In this document: positions 25,724 to 34,944 of the stretch, piece by piece
Position numbering within the stretch: the stretch's first letter is position 1
Layout: each line of letters starts with the position of its first letter
Assembly (NCBI RefSeq): GCF_012221945.1
Contig: NZ_CP032549.1
Location: forward strand, 3,410,001 to 3,474,000
DNA length: 64,000 bases
From: Glutamicibacter mishrai
Lineage (GTDB): Bacteria > Actinomycetota > Actinomycetes > Actinomycetales > Micrococcaceae
Direction of reading: 5' to 3'
The notes under the pieces: model-generated
What the model saw: the letters and a program-made list of their open reading frames with translations, nothing else
What the model was told of the DNA's origin: nothing
Databases searched by the model: none
Translations under genes and position numbers: made by a program

Positions 25724-26779
25724 ATGATGCATCATGGTGAATACAAGGTAGTCGGTGGCAAATTAGTCGTAGTTGATCTCGAATCAGACAACGGGGTAAT
25801 CACAGATGTTTCGCTCAACGGCGACTTCTTCCTGGAACCGGACGAGGCCTTGGAAGACCTCAACGCGGCCGTCCGCGGACTACCAACCGATGCCAGCCAC
25901 AGCACCATCCGAGATGCTGTCACCAACAACCTGCGCGAGGGCGCGGTGATGTTCGGTTTCGATGCCGACGCCGTTGCCCGCGTGGTTAGGCGAGCCCTAG
26001 GACATGCCACAAAGTGGGAGGATCACGAGTGGGAAATACTCGGACCGCAGATCATCCCGATCGCCGAGCAAGTGGCCCTCGATGAAGTACTGACTCGCCA
26101 AATTGCCCAAGGCACTCGCAAGCCGACCATTCGTTTCTGGGATTGGAACGAGGGAGCTGTTGTTATCGGCTCCTTCCAGTCGCTCAAGAATGAAGTGGAT
26201 ATGGAGCAAGCCGACAAATACGGCATCCAGGTGGTTCGCCGCATTTCCGGTGGCGGTGCCATGTTCATGGAAGCTGGCAACTGCATTACCTACTCCCTTT
26301 ATGCTCCCGAATCGCTTGTAGATGGCATGAGCTTCGCGGATTCCTACCCATTCTTGGACGCATGGGTCATGGAAGCCCTTCAAAACATCGGGCTGACAGC
26401 GCACTACAAACCGCTGAACGACATTGCCACCGATGCAGGAAAAATCGGCGGAGCCGCGCAAAAGCGGCTCGCCAATGGAGCAATGCTGCATCACGTGACC
26501 ATGAGCTACGACATCGATGCCGAGAAGATGACCCAGGTATTGCGCATCGGCCGGGAAAAGATTTCAGACAAGGGAATCACCTCGGCGGTGAAGCGAGTGG
26601 ATCCGCTGAAGTCGCAGACAGATCTTGACCGCATGGAGATCATCCAGGTCATGATGGATACTTTTGCCCGACGCACCGGAGCACAGCAAGCGCAATTGGA
26701 CGAGGCCACGCGCCAGGCGGCTCAGGAGCTCGCAGAAACAAAGTTCGCTACCGAGCAGTGGACTGCGCGCGTCCCCTAG
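25724..26779 (+). CDS. Lipoate--protein ligase family protein with N-terminal accessory domain
   Basis: The 351-residue protein joins an N-terminal segment (about 1-90; GGKLVVVDLE, GDFFLEPDEAL) that resembles the lipoate-ligase accessory domain to a biotin/lipoate ligase catalytic domain. Motifs in the latter are VRRISGGGAM (near residue 170) and GKIGGAAQ. It would attach lipoate or octanoate to dehydrogenase E2 or GcvH proteins. The accessory-first order is known in several actinobacterial and archaeal relatives. ATG 25724 or the next codon ATG 25727 may be used. Confidence 0.82.
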   Translation: MMHHGEYKVVGGKLVVVDLESDNGVITDVSLNGDFFLEPDEALEDLNAAVRGLPTDASHSTIRDAVTNNLREGAVMFGFDADAVARVVRRALGHATKWEDHEWEILGPQIIPIAEQVALDEVLTRQIAQGTRKPTIRFWDWNEGAVVIGSFQSLKNEVDMEQADKYGIQVVRRISGGGAMFMEAGNCITYSLYAPESLVDGMSFADSYPFLDAWVMEALQNIGLTAHYKPLNDIATDAGKIGGAAQKRLANGAMLHHVTMSYDIDAEKMTQVLRIGREKISDKGITSAVKRVDPLKSQTDLDRMEIIQVMMDTFARRTGAQQAQLDEATRQAAQELAETKFATEQWTARVP

Positions 26780-26800
26780 AACTCGGTTAGCTCGTTAAAC

Positions 26801-26850
26801 CCAACGGGTCTGCGCCATGCATCATGCATGGCGCAGACCCGTTGGCTTTT
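26801..26850. terminator. Long perfect hairpin between convergent genes
   Basis: CCAACGGGTCTGCGCCATGC and its complement form a stem of about 20 bp (26801-26845), followed on the forward side by CTTTT. It separates the ligase gene from pepN and probably ends transcription from both sides. Confidence 0.88.
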
Positions 26851-26859
26851 GGCGTGCGC

Positions 26860-29508
26860 TTAGCGGCTGGTGCGGCTGAATGCCTGGGCGTTCAAGGAAC
26901 GCTCTAGTTCAGCCCGCTCTTCAAGCAGGATTCGCTTCAGCGCGCTGGGCGCCTGTGCATTCTCCTCAAGCCAGGCAGACGCTGCGGCCAAAGCGTGATT
27001 CTGTTCAATGGCTCCGTCCAAGTCCTGGTGGCCCGGGTAGAGACCCTCGATCACTCGGGTGGAGAACTCCATGCTCATGGTTTCGAATACCGGGAGGATT
27101 GCTGCCCAGAATCGCTCTTCAAATGGCGCCAACAAAGCTGCCGAGCCCATTGCGAAGCCCAAGGCCGTGGCCGAAAGCGCATCGTTTGAGAGCTCGCCCT
27201 TGTCGTCGCGCGCCATCAAGACGGTGTCGAAGGCATTTTCCTTGACCTCCGGAACCGGGCGAGCGGCCAATGCGGTTCGAACGGCATTCAGCGCGATGCT
27301 CGTCGGATTCTTTCGCGCGGCCTCGTGCATTTTCGCTTCGGCTGCTTCGTCGAGCTTTCCGGCGGCAGCCAGCGCAATATACGAATTCCACAGCAACTGC
27401 TCATCGACCGTGGTTTGGTATTTATTGGGCTGTTCACCGAGGAAGGCATCGATGACATCGCCAGCCACGCCGGCGCGGGCCAACCTGGTCAACGTGCGAG
27501 CCGTGGTGGTCTGCTGATCGCTGCCCGGCTCGAAGGTGGTGAGCCAGCCGGTGAGGACCTCGGCGGCACGAGAGCGCAGCTCGGCGCGCAACTCCGGGGC
27601 AACATACTTGGAAATCGATGTCACCAGCTGGTCGGTGAGAACCCCGAAAACGCCGGCATCTGCCACCGTATGCGCATGGGCCAATACGGCCTCCACGTAG
27701 TTTTGGGCGTCCAAGGTCGCGGAACGGACCGCGTCCCACAGCGAAGCCCAGCAGGTGGCGCGCGGCAAGGAGTCGGATAGCCCTGACAAATTCTCCAACA
27801 GGGTTGCCCGCGATTCCGCATCGAATTCAATCAAGGCGTAGGTTTCATCGCCGTCATTGGGCAAAATCAGGTCAGGGACCTTCCGGCCAACGAGGAAATC
27901 AAGGGCTACCGAGGAGCCCACAAGTTCTACCGGCACGGAGTCCGTGCGCACGAGTTGTCCGCCACGCAGTTCATAGGCGCCCACGCTCAGAACGTGAGGG
28001 CGAACGATCGGCTGGCCGGTTACCGGATCCGTGCCGAATTGATCCAGCTGCGCCCGGGTGATGACCCCCTGCCCATCGGTGCTGTAGTTGACCTTCAGCT
28101 TTGGAACTCCGCTGGTTTTCAACCAGGCATCAGCCCACTGGCGCATATCCCGGCCGCTGGCGGTTTCCAGTGCCTGCAGGAAATCCTCCAGTGAAGTATT
28201 GGAGTAGGCGTGCTTGCGGAAATACGAGCGGGCCGCGTTGCGGAAGGCGTCTGCGCCGACGAAGGCGGCGAGCTGCTTGAGCACGCTGGCGCCCTTTGCG
28301 TAAGTGATGCCGTCGAAGTTCTGGTCGGCAGCCAGCAGGTCGGGAATGTCGGCCACGATCGGGTGGGTGGTCGGCATCTGATCTGCTACGTAGGCCCAGG
28401 CCTTGCGGCGGGCCGCGAAGGTGGTCCAGGCGGTGGTGAAGTCGGTGGCTTCGTCATTGGCCAGGGTGCCGATGTAGTCGGCGAAGGATTCCTTCAGCCA
28501 CAGGTCGTCCCACCACTTCATGGTGACCAGGTCGCCAAACCACATATGCGCCATCTCGTGCATGATGGTGTTGCCGCGCTGCTCGTACTGGCCTTCGGTG
28601 GCATGGGAAGTGAATACGTAGCGTTCGGTGAAGGTCACCAGGCCAGGGTTCTCCATGGCGCCGAGGTTGTATTCAGGCACGAATGCCGAGTCGTACTTGC
28701 CCCAAGGGTAGGGGTAGTCGAAGAGTTCGTGGAAGTAGTTCAGGCCTCGGCTGGTGAGATCGAGGATCTCCTGGCCGTCGAAGTGCTCAGCCAGGGAAGC
28801 GCGGCAGGTGGCGGCCAATTCGATGACCAGCTCTTCGCCGTCGGGAAGTTCCTGGACGTGCTCGCCGCGCTCTACATGGTACGGGCCAGCCAGCACCGCG
28901 GTGATGTAGCTGGAGATCGGCGGAGTGGGGGAGCAGGCCACCGTTTTGGTTCCGTCATCGTGGAAGACTTCGTCCACGATGGGCTGGTTGCTGGCAAGGT
29001 GCCAGGCTGAGGGGCCGGTCAGGGTGAAGCGGAAGCTGGTTTTCAGATCCGGCTGCTCAAAGCAGGCGAAAACCCGTCGAGCCTCGGAAGGTTCGAACTG
29101 GGTGTAGAGGTAAGTTTCGCCGTCCTGCGGGTCGACAAAACGGTGCAGTCCTTCGCCCGAGCGGGAGTACAGGGCCTGGCCGGTGACCTTGACGGTATTG
29201 GGCACGTCGGTGCGCAAGTTCTCGAGATAGATGCGCGAGTCCAGCACTGCGGCCGACAAGTCGATGGCTGTGCCGTTGACCAATACTTCCTCAACGGATT
29301 CGTGGATGAAGTCGATGAAGGTTTCGGAGCGCGCGGAGGAAAAATTGAGCGTCGTGACCGAGCCGAAGCTGGTGGCCGAGGGCTGCGGGGCATTGCCCAG
29401 ATCCAATTGCACTTCGGCGAAGTGCCACGTGATATTTTCGGCGCGCCAAGCCGCTTCATCGCGTCTCAGATTTTCATTTGGTGCATAGCGTTCTAGAGTG
29501 TCCACCAT
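26860..29508 (-). CDS. pepN: Aminopeptidase N (M1 family)
   Basis: The 882-residue zinc metallopeptidase removes N-terminal residues from peptides in the cytosol. It has the substrate-binding GAMEN (within YNLGAMENPGLV), the zinc motif HEMAH followed 18 residues later by the Glu in LKESFAD, and a long helical C-terminal domain as in E. coli and Streptomyces PepN. The start ATG 29508 is followed immediately by GTG; either could initiate. It is convergent with the lipoate-ligase gene. Confidence 0.95.
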   Translation of the reverse strand: MVDTLERYAPNENLRRDEAAWRAENITWHFAEVQLDLGNAPQPSATSFGSVTTLNFSSARSETFIDFIHESVEEVLVNGTAIDLSAAVLDSRIYLENLRTDVPNTVKVTGQALYSRSGEGLHRFVDPQDGETYLYTQFEPSEARRVFACFEQPDLKTSFRFTLTGPSAWHLASNQPIVDEVFHDDGTKTVACSPTPPISSYITAVLAGPYHVERGEHVQELPDGEELVIELAATCRASLAEHFDGQEILDLTSRGLNYFHELFDYPYPWGKYDSAFVPEYNLGAMENPGLVTFTERYVFTSHATEGQYEQRGNTIMHEMAHMWFGDLVTMKWWDDLWLKESFADYIGTLANDEATDFTTAWTTFAARRKAWAYVADQMPTTHPIVADIPDLLAADQNFDGITYAKGASVLKQLAAFVGADAFRNAARSYFRKHAYSNTSLEDFLQALETASGRDMRQWADAWLKTSGVPKLKVNYSTDGQGVITRAQLDQFGTDPVTGQPIVRPHVLSVGAYELRGGQLVRTDSVPVELVGSSVALDFLVGRKVPDLILPNDGDETYALIEFDAESRATLLENLSGLSDSLPRATCWASLWDAVRSATLDAQNYVEAVLAHAHTVADAGVFGVLTDQLVTSISKYVAPELRAELRSRAAEVLTGWLTTFEPGSDQQTTTARTLTRLARAGVAGDVIDAFLGEQPNKYQTTVDEQLLWNSYIALAAAGKLDEAAEAKMHEAARKNPTSIALNAVRTALAARPVPEVKENAFDTVLMARDDKGELSNDALSATALGFAMGSAALLAPFEERFWAAILPVFETMSMEFSTRVIEGLYPGHQDLDGAIEQNHALAAASAWLEENAQAPSALKRILLEERAELERSLNAQAFSRTSR

Positions 29509-29553
29509 CCCAGCTTAGCTGTGAAATGAATGTTTGAGACCTTGAAGCGATAA

Positions 29554-29905
29554 TTAATTCGCTCTCCCGTCCTGCTCAACTTGGCGGTTGGCCAGCAGCG
29601 CGCGGATCCCGTGGAAGTGCTCCGAAATCAGTTCGCTGGCTTTCTCGATGTCGCGATCGCGCACGGCGTTGAGGATATCGCGATGATCCTGCGCGGTCTT
29701 CACCGGCTGCGTGATGGCCAGATCGGTGTCGATGGCGTCGTAGATGGTCCGGTAGACATCCCAGAAGACCCCGAGAAGATTGGTCAGCAGCTGGTTGCCC
29801 AGCGGTTCGAAGAGGATGCGGTGGAAAGCCTTGTCCTGCTCGACGAAGGTCTCATCACGTGAGGCATGGTCTTCCATTTCGCCAACGACTTTTTCCAGGC
29901 AGGGG
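29554..29905 (-). pseudogene. GntR/FCD-family regulator remnant (C-terminal ligand domain only)
   Basis: The frame encodes the later part of an FCD ligand domain: CLEKVVGEMEDHAS, then DKAFHRILFEPLGNQLL and HRDILNAVRDRD, with metal/ligand-type His residues in DHRDI and EHFHGI. There is no winged-helix DNA-binding domain, which should precede by about 100 residues. The reading continues past 29905 only as antisense to nanE sequence. The gene was therefore cut off at its 5' side by the same event that truncated nanE. Confidence 0.75.
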
Positions 29906-30309
29906 CGCATATTGTCGCTTTGGACGGCACCCGGCGACAGCGACCCGATCAAAAGAGCCTGGCCGAAACGATCAGCGCCGTTCACGAACGCAGCAGCGCG
30001 CTGGTCATGGCTGACTGCGGCTCCCTGGATGATGCCTTAGCGGCGGCCGAGGCGGGAGCCGATTTGATCGGGACCACTCTGGCCGGATATACGGGCGAGC
30101 GGAATAAGACCGAGGGGCCGGACCTGGAACTGATCGAGCAGATCGCCGCGGCCAACCTGGGCCTTCCGCTGATTGCTGAAGGCAGGATCCACACCCCGGC
30201 GCAAGCCCGTGCCGCGATGGATGCCGGAGCCTTTGCCGTAGTGGTGGAGACCGCGATCACCCACCCGGCGAGCATCACCGGGTGGTTCGATGCGGCCTTG
30301 CGAGGTTAG
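29890..30309 (+). pseudogene. nanE: nanE remnant (N-acetylmannosamine-6-phosphate 2-epimerase, C-terminal part)
   Basis: The frame reads AGAHIVALDGTRRQRP, then VMADCGSLDDALAAAEAGAD, IGTTLAGYTGE, LIAEGRIHTPAQARAAM and VETAITHPASITGWFDAAL, matching NanE from about residue 75 of roughly 230 to its natural end. The first third, with the phosphate-site start of the TIM barrel, is missing. An ATG at 29866 could start translation but only adds antisense FCD-gene sequence. NanE acts in sialic acid/ManNAc use; this copy should be inactive. Confidence 0.78.
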
Positions 30310-30384
30310 CGTTTTTCCTTGGCCGGGCAATCTGACCTAGGGTTAAGGCTGAATCCAGCAAATCCTTAGCATCGGAGAAAGCCA

Positions 30385-30948
30385 ATGGACACCTTCATCA
30401 AGGGCCCTTCCAAGCGTGACGTCGCCGGCATGAAAGCCGCCTTTGGCGCCATTGAAGCTTCCGAAGTCATTTCGGTGTTGTACAAGACCGAACGCTTCGG
30501 AAATTTCCTCGTGACCGGCGCTGCCCACACCACGGTCCTGGATGATGTGATGGTTGGCGGGCTGAACGCGGCGGCGGCCAAGAAGAAGGCCAAGGCCTCA
30601 GATGGTTCAGAGGTGATGCAGCGGCAACCGGATAAGGACGTGCGAGCATTCCCGGCCCAGTTCGAAGGCGAATTCTCGCCTGAGGATGTCGAAGTCTCGC
30701 AGCTGGGCCACGGCGATCTGGTGGTGGCTTCCTTCAGCCAGGAACCCTACGGCGACTTTGTGATCACCGGGGTGGTGACCGAAGCCGAAAACGACCGCTC
30801 CTACCTGATGGTGGGCCCGTGGATCCTGCAGACCGCCCAGGGCAATGCTCCGCGCCTGCTCAATGTCCAGCTCGTTGCCGGTAACGGGACCCACATTGCG
30901 CCGGTGCCTACCCGCCGCGGCTTGGTGGAAGTCGACGGCCTGGCCTAG
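30385..30948 (+). CDS. Unrecognised protein with an internal repeat
   Basis: The 187-residue soluble protein has two related segments, FGNFLVTGAA (near residue 52) and YGDFVITGVV (near residue 122), each followed by a polar turn and a MVGG/MVGPW strand. This suggests a duplicated beta-rich unit joined by a Lys/Ala-rich linker. No signal peptide, membrane helix or known motif is seen. ATG 30385 has GGAGAAAG 5 bases before it. Its stop codon overlaps the stop of the convergent MocR gene at the CTAG of 30945-30948. Confidence 0.7.
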   Translation: MDTFIKGPSKRDVAGMKAAFGAIEASEVISVLYKTERFGNFLVTGAAHTTVLDDVMVGGLNAAAAKKKAKASDGSEVMQRQPDKDVRAFPAQFEGEFSPEDVEVSQLGHGDLVVASFSQEPYGDFVITGVVTEAENDRSYLMVGPWILQTAQGNAPRLLNVQLVAGNGTHIAPVPTRRGLVEVDGLA

Positions 30949-32357
30949 CGGCTGATGGCCTGCAAGGCCTCAGCCAAGATCCGTCCTGCCTCGTCGAAAG
31001 CGCCCGGATTCGGTCCGGAGTAGTTCAGCCGCAGGTATTGACCGGATTCCTCGGCAGGGAACCAGGTGGCACCCGGCGCAATCGCCAGGCGGCGCGCCTC
31101 GCACTCCCGTTCTAAACGGCGAAGATCAGTCCCATCGGGAAGCTGAACCCACAGGTTCAAACCTCCCGGTGGGATTTGTTGCAGATGGGCTTCGGGGACA
31201 TGGCGCGCCAGGGCATCAATGAGCAGATCACGGCGGTTTTCCAGCTGTTGGCGCAGCGATCGCAGGTGGGTTCGCCAGCCGGGCTGGCTGACTACATCCA
31301 AGGCCACTGCCTGTAGCGGGCCGCTGACATACATCGATTGCGCCTGGTTGTCCGCCAAGATCCGCTCGCGCGCCGGCCCGCGGACGATGAGCCCGGCGAC
31401 TCGCACCGCAGGGGAGACGCTTTTGGTCAGCGACCGCAGGTAGATCACGTGCCCGCTATCCTCTCGCGCCGCGAGCGCAGATGAATCGGCGTTGACCCCG
31501 AAGTCCTTGGCCCAGTCATCTTCAATAAGGAATGCGCCGCGTTTCTTGACGATTTCAAGCACCCGTTCGGAGACTTCCGGACTCCACTGAACCCCAGTGG
31601 GATTGGCGAAGTTCGGATGGGCATAAAACGCCCTGGCTCCGGTGCGTTCAAAGGCACGATCAAGTTCTTGGGTATCAGGACCGTGGGGTCCTGCCGGAAT
31701 GGGAATCAGGTTTACGCCGACCTGCGCGGCGGCGAGAATGGCTCCCCAGTAGGTCGGCGATTCGATGAGCATCGGGTGCCCTTCGCCAACCAGCGCTCTG
31801 AAGATTGATCCAAGTCCGCTTTGGCTGCCCGGCAGGACAATGACGTCCCTTGCGGTTGGCGCGCTGAGGCCCGGAAGTGTTTGTTCTGCGAGCTCCTGGG
31901 CAAACCATGACTGGAGTTCTGGCAGTCCTGCCGGTTCTGTCCTTTGGAGCACGGATTCACTGCGTGCTACCCGGCTGAAAGCGGCCTTGACCAGTCTTTC
32001 GGGCAGCAGTTCGCGATCCGGATATCCCGAATGGAGCGTGATGAAGTCGTTGGGCAGCGTGCGTTGGCTGGCGTGTACCTGCGGGAGCTTTTGCCGGGGG
32101 ATTCCCAACGCGGCAGTTTGCCATCCGTAGTCGTACGGTCTGGCGATCGGCGCGGCGCGGACAAAAGTTCCGATGCCGGGGCGCGACTCGATCAGACCTT
32201 GGGCGATCAGTGTCCGCAGGGCTTTTTGCACGGTCACCGGACTGAGCGAATGTTGCGCAACCAGTTGTCGAGTCGATGGCAGCTGGGTCCCCGCAGGAGC
32301 CTGCGTGATCCAGTCCCGCAGTATCAAAACGAGGTTTTCACTGCTACTGTTAATCAT
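30945..32357 (-). CDS. MocR/GntR-type regulator with aminotransferase-like domain
   Basis: The 470-residue protein has a GntR winged helix (residues about 8-68; LPSTRQLVAQHSLSPVTVQKAL, GIGTFV) and a fold-type I PLP aminotransferase domain. In the latter, SLTKSVSPAVRVAG contains the probable PLP lysine and HPNFANPTGVQWS the cofactor Asn. MocR regulators sense amines or PLP-linked metabolites. The start ATG overlaps the ATG of the divergent transporter gene (CATG at 32355-32358), so it most likely controls that gene. A TACTAT hexamer 8 bases upstream suggests a leaderless transcript. Confidence 0.9.
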   Translation of the reverse strand: MINSSSENLVLILRDWITQAPAGTQLPSTRQLVAQHSLSPVTVQKALRTLIAQGLIESRPGIGTFVRAAPIARPYDYGWQTAALGIPRQKLPQVHASQRTLPNDFITLHSGYPDRELLPERLVKAAFSRVARSESVLQRTEPAGLPELQSWFAQELAEQTLPGLSAPTARDVIVLPGSQSGLGSIFRALVGEGHPMLIESPTYWGAILAAAQVGVNLIPIPAGPHGPDTQELDRAFERTGARAFYAHPNFANPTGVQWSPEVSERVLEIVKKRGAFLIEDDWAKDFGVNADSSALAAREDSGHVIYLRSLTKSVSPAVRVAGLIVRGPARERILADNQAQSMYVSGPLQAVALDVVSQPGWRTHLRSLRQQLENRRDLLIDALARHVPEAHLQQIPPGGLNLWVQLPDGTDLRRLERECEARRLAIAPGATWFPAEESGQYLRLNYSGPNPGAFDEAGRILAEALQAISR

Positions 32358-33321
32358 GAAGCATCATAGTACCGCTACTCTCACTTTGTGGCAACCGCTA
32401 CTGAATACTCCAGCCGGGTTGCTCTGGGGTTCGCTCGGGGTTCTCGCCTTTTCATTCACGGTTCCCATGACCCGCGTTGCCGTGGCGAATGAGGGCATGG
32501 ACCCGATATTTGTCGGCGCCGGACGGGCGGTCATCGCCGCCATCCTTGCCGCGATCGCACTTTGGACTGCGAAACAAGAACGCCCGAATACCTCTCAATG
32601 GCTGCGCCTGTCGGTGGTTGCTTTCGGAGTGGTGCTTGGCTTCCCGCTGCTGACTTCGTTTGCCATGGCCAGCGTGGCAGCGAACCATGGAGCCGTGGTC
32701 ATCGCCATCCTTCCGGCAGCTACAGCGGTGGCCGCGGTAATTCGCACGAAGGAACGTACCAAGGCATCTTTCTGGTGCGCAGCAGCTATCGGGGCGCTGG
32801 CAGCCATAGTCTTCGCAGTGATCAGTGGCGGGGGACTGGCAGGACTCCAACCCGCGGATCTTCTGCTCTTGGCTGCGGTGGTGGTGTGCGGCATCGGTTA
32901 TGCCGAAGGCGGACTGCTCGCCCGTGAACTAGGTGCATGGCAGACGATTTCCTGGGCCTTGGTCCTTGCCTCACCACTGATGCTGGTCCTGAGTTTGATC
33001 GGTCTTCATCACCAAGCTCCTTCCAGCGGTCCAGCTGGATGGGGTGCCTTCGCCTATTTGGGTTTCGTCAGCATGTACTTGGGTTTTGTCGCCTGGTACC
33101 GCGGATTGGCCATCGGACCGATGTCGCGGGTCAGCCAGGTGCAACTGGTGCAGCCGGTGCTGACAATCCTTTGGGCCGCGTTGCTGCTGGGTGAAAACAT
33201 CGGCTGGAGCACAATAGCTGGAGGCGCTGTGGTCATCTGTTGCGCACTGCTCGCTATCCGTTCAAGGGCCACGAGTGCCAGCACCGATACGTCCGACACC
33301 ATGCCCGCTTCGGCAAAGTAG
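32356..33321 (+). CDS. EamA/DMT-superfamily exporter
   Basis: The 321-residue protein has about ten hydrophobic segments in two five-helix halves, the EamA design; helix one reads GVLAFSFTVPMTRVAV. Such proteins export amino acids, amines or other small metabolites. ATG 32356 shares two bases with the start codon of the divergent MocR gene. A later TTG/GTG near 32386 would lose only the polar tail. Substrate unknown; MocR pairing hints at an amino-acid or amine effector. Confidence 0.85.
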   Translation: MKHHSTATLTLWQPLLNTPAGLLWGSLGVLAFSFTVPMTRVAVANEGMDPIFVGAGRAVIAAILAAIALWTAKQERPNTSQWLRLSVVAFGVVLGFPLLTSFAMASVAANHGAVVIAILPAATAVAAVIRTKERTKASFWCAAAIGALAAIVFAVISGGGLAGLQPADLLLLAAVVVCGIGYAEGGLLARELGAWQTISWALVLASPLMLVLSLIGLHHQAPSSGPAGWGAFAYLGFVSMYLGFVAWYRGLAIGPMSRVSQVQLVQPVLTILWAALLLGENIGWSTIAGGAVVICCALLAIRSRATSASTDTSDTMPASAK

Positions 33322-33368
33322 ACATGTGCATCTGCCACGATAAGAACATCCGAACTTGAGAGGTGCCC

Positions 33369-34283
33369 ATGAACACTTTTACCGGCTTGAGCGCATTTCC
33401 GCTCACTCCTTTGCATGATGACCAAGTGGATGAGCCTTCGTTCATCGCCATGGTCCAGCGGCTTTGCGCCGCTGGAGTCGATTCGATCACTGCTCTTGGT
33501 TCAACTGGCTCCTACATGTATCTGAGCCGAGAAGAACGAGCACGAGTTGCAGAACTCGCGGTAGAACATTCGACCAATGTTCCAGTGATCATCGGCGTAG
33601 GCGCAATGCGTACCTCTCAAGTGCTGGCGAATATCGACGATGCCAAGGCCGCAGGAGCCGAAGGCGTCTTGCTTGCTCCTGTGGGCTATCAGAAGATGAG
33701 TGATTCAGAAGTTCTCGACTTGTATCGTGCTGCTACTGACCACAGCGAGTTGCCGGTGATCGTCTATGACAATCCGGGGACTACGCACTTTGCTTTCACC
33801 AAGGACCTTTATGCGCGAATTGCCGCGCTGCCGGGAATCGCGTCAATCAAGGTTCCAGGAGTGCCCGATGATCCCGGGAAAGCCAAGGACCATATTGCGG
33901 CGATTCGCAGCGTCTTGCCCGCGCACGTCACCATTGGTGTTTCCGGTGATGCCTTAGGCGCCGCGGGACTGATTGCCGGATGCGATGCCTGGTATACCGC
34001 GGTCGGCGGGATACTTCCACAACCCATGATGGCGATTACCCGTGCAGCTCAATCGGGTGATCACCACAGAGCTCTGGCGGCATCCCGTGATCTTCAGCCG
34101 TTGTGGTCGCTATTCACTGAATTCGGCGGAAGCCTGAGGGTCAGGGCGGCGATAGCAGAGCACTTCGGCTTGGCGCAATTCGACTGCTTGCCCAAGCCTA
34201 TTCGAGGCTTGGATGATGCCCAACGCCAGAAGCTGATCAAGGTTCTGCTGGACCTGGGATTGGATGAGACGGTCCCCGGATAG
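33369..34283 (+). CDS. Dihydrodipicolinate synthase/N-acetylneuraminate lyase superfamily protein
   Basis: The 304-residue TIM-barrel protein has LGSTGSYMYLS (the GTTGE-like loop), the VYDNPGTTH strand with the catalytic Tyr, and ASIKVPG with the Schiff-base Lys near residue 161. This is the DapA/NanA fold of pyruvate-dependent aldolases and lyases. The divergent GSTGS loop and the isolated position make DapA proper unlikely; the substrate is unknown. ATG 33369 is preceded by GAGAGG. It is 47 bases after the exporter gene, perhaps in one unit with it. Confidence 0.82.
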   Translation: MNTFTGLSAFPLTPLHDDQVDEPSFIAMVQRLCAAGVDSITALGSTGSYMYLSREERARVAELAVEHSTNVPVIIGVGAMRTSQVLANIDDAKAAGAEGVLLAPVGYQKMSDSEVLDLYRAATDHSELPVIVYDNPGTTHFAFTKDLYARIAALPGIASIKVPGVPDDPGKAKDHIAAIRSVLPAHVTIGVSGDALGAAGLIAGCDAWYTAVGGILPQPMMAITRAAQSGDHHRALAASRDLQPLWSLFTEFGGSLRVRAAIAEHFGLAQFDCLPKPIRGLDDAQRQKLIKVLLDLGLDETVPG

Positions 34284-34439
34284 GGACATAAGCCGATCGT
34301 TGAGGCTAAGTTGTCCGATCATAGTCTTTTCCGTGCCCGGCAACTATTAGTGGAGCGTCGCCTATAGCAGGAACGCAGACACGCTCGTAGCATGAGAACG
34401 GATGAATGAGACAACGATCCGAGGCGCAAGGAGTTGGGC

Positions 34440-34880
34440 ATGGGACGGATCAAGAGGTTTGATCACATCGGTGTTACCGTGGCGAATCTCGACGAAGCCA
34501 CCAGATTCTTCGTCGCATTGGGCCTGCACGTCGATGGGCAAGCCGATGGCCTTGAAGGCGAATTCCTGGAAACCGTTTGCGGCATCCCGGACTCCCGCAC
34601 GAACATCGTGATGTTGAAAGCCCCGGATAGCGATGTGGGAATCGAGCTTTCCAGTTTTGAAAGGCCCGTGCATGGTCCCGGGCAGCCCGAGGCCATGGCC
34701 AACGAACCGGGATTGCGATCCCTGGCCTTCGAAGTGGACAACCTGAGGGCTGCGGTGGCCGAACTGGAAAGCCAAGGTTATGGACTGATCGGCGGGATTG
34801 GCGAATACGAAGAGGTCTGGGCCATGGCTTATATCCGTGGCCCTGAAGGGCTCATCGTCGCACTGGCGCAGCGCAGGTGA
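34440..34880 (+). CDS. VOC (glyoxalase/bleomycin-resistance fold) protein
   Basis: The 146-residue protein opens KRFDHIGVTVANLDEATRFF, giving the first metal-type His, and has SLAFEVDNLRAAVAELESQGY and YIRGPEGLIVALAQ in the second half, the paired beta-alpha-beta-beta-beta modules of VOC proteins. Function could be a lyase, isomerase or drug binding and is not decided. ATG 34440 has AAGGAG 6 bases before it. Confidence 0.82.
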   Translation: MGRIKRFDHIGVTVANLDEATRFFVALGLHVDGQADGLEGEFLETVCGIPDSRTNIVMLKAPDSDVGIELSSFERPVHGPGQPEAMANEPGLRSLAFEVDNLRAAVAELESQGYGLIGGIGEYEEVWAMAYIRGPEGLIVALAQRR

Positions 34881-34898
34881 TAAGTCGTTAAAGAATAC

Positions 34899-34942
34899 TG
34901 GCGTCCGATGCCTTTCAAGGGACATCGGACGCCAAAGTTTTT
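34899..34942. terminator. Bidirectional terminator between VOC and fadE5-like genes
   Basis: TGGCGTCCGATG (34899-34910) pairs with CATCGGACGCCA (34923-34934), with AAGTTTTT on the forward side and TATTCTTTAA on the reverse side. It separates two convergent genes. Confidence 0.9.
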
Positions 34943-34944
34943 GG

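Noticed and set aside
28210..29010. 266-codon rightward frame across pepN
   Set aside because: It is antisense to the HExxH region of pepN and rich in Val/Gly from the complement of coding bias.
33369..34283. DapA-family protein as the N-acetylneuraminate lyase partner of the nanE remnant
   Set aside because: It lies 3 kb away beyond unrelated genes, pairs with the exporter unit, and has a divergent GSTGS loop; no link to sialic acid is visible.
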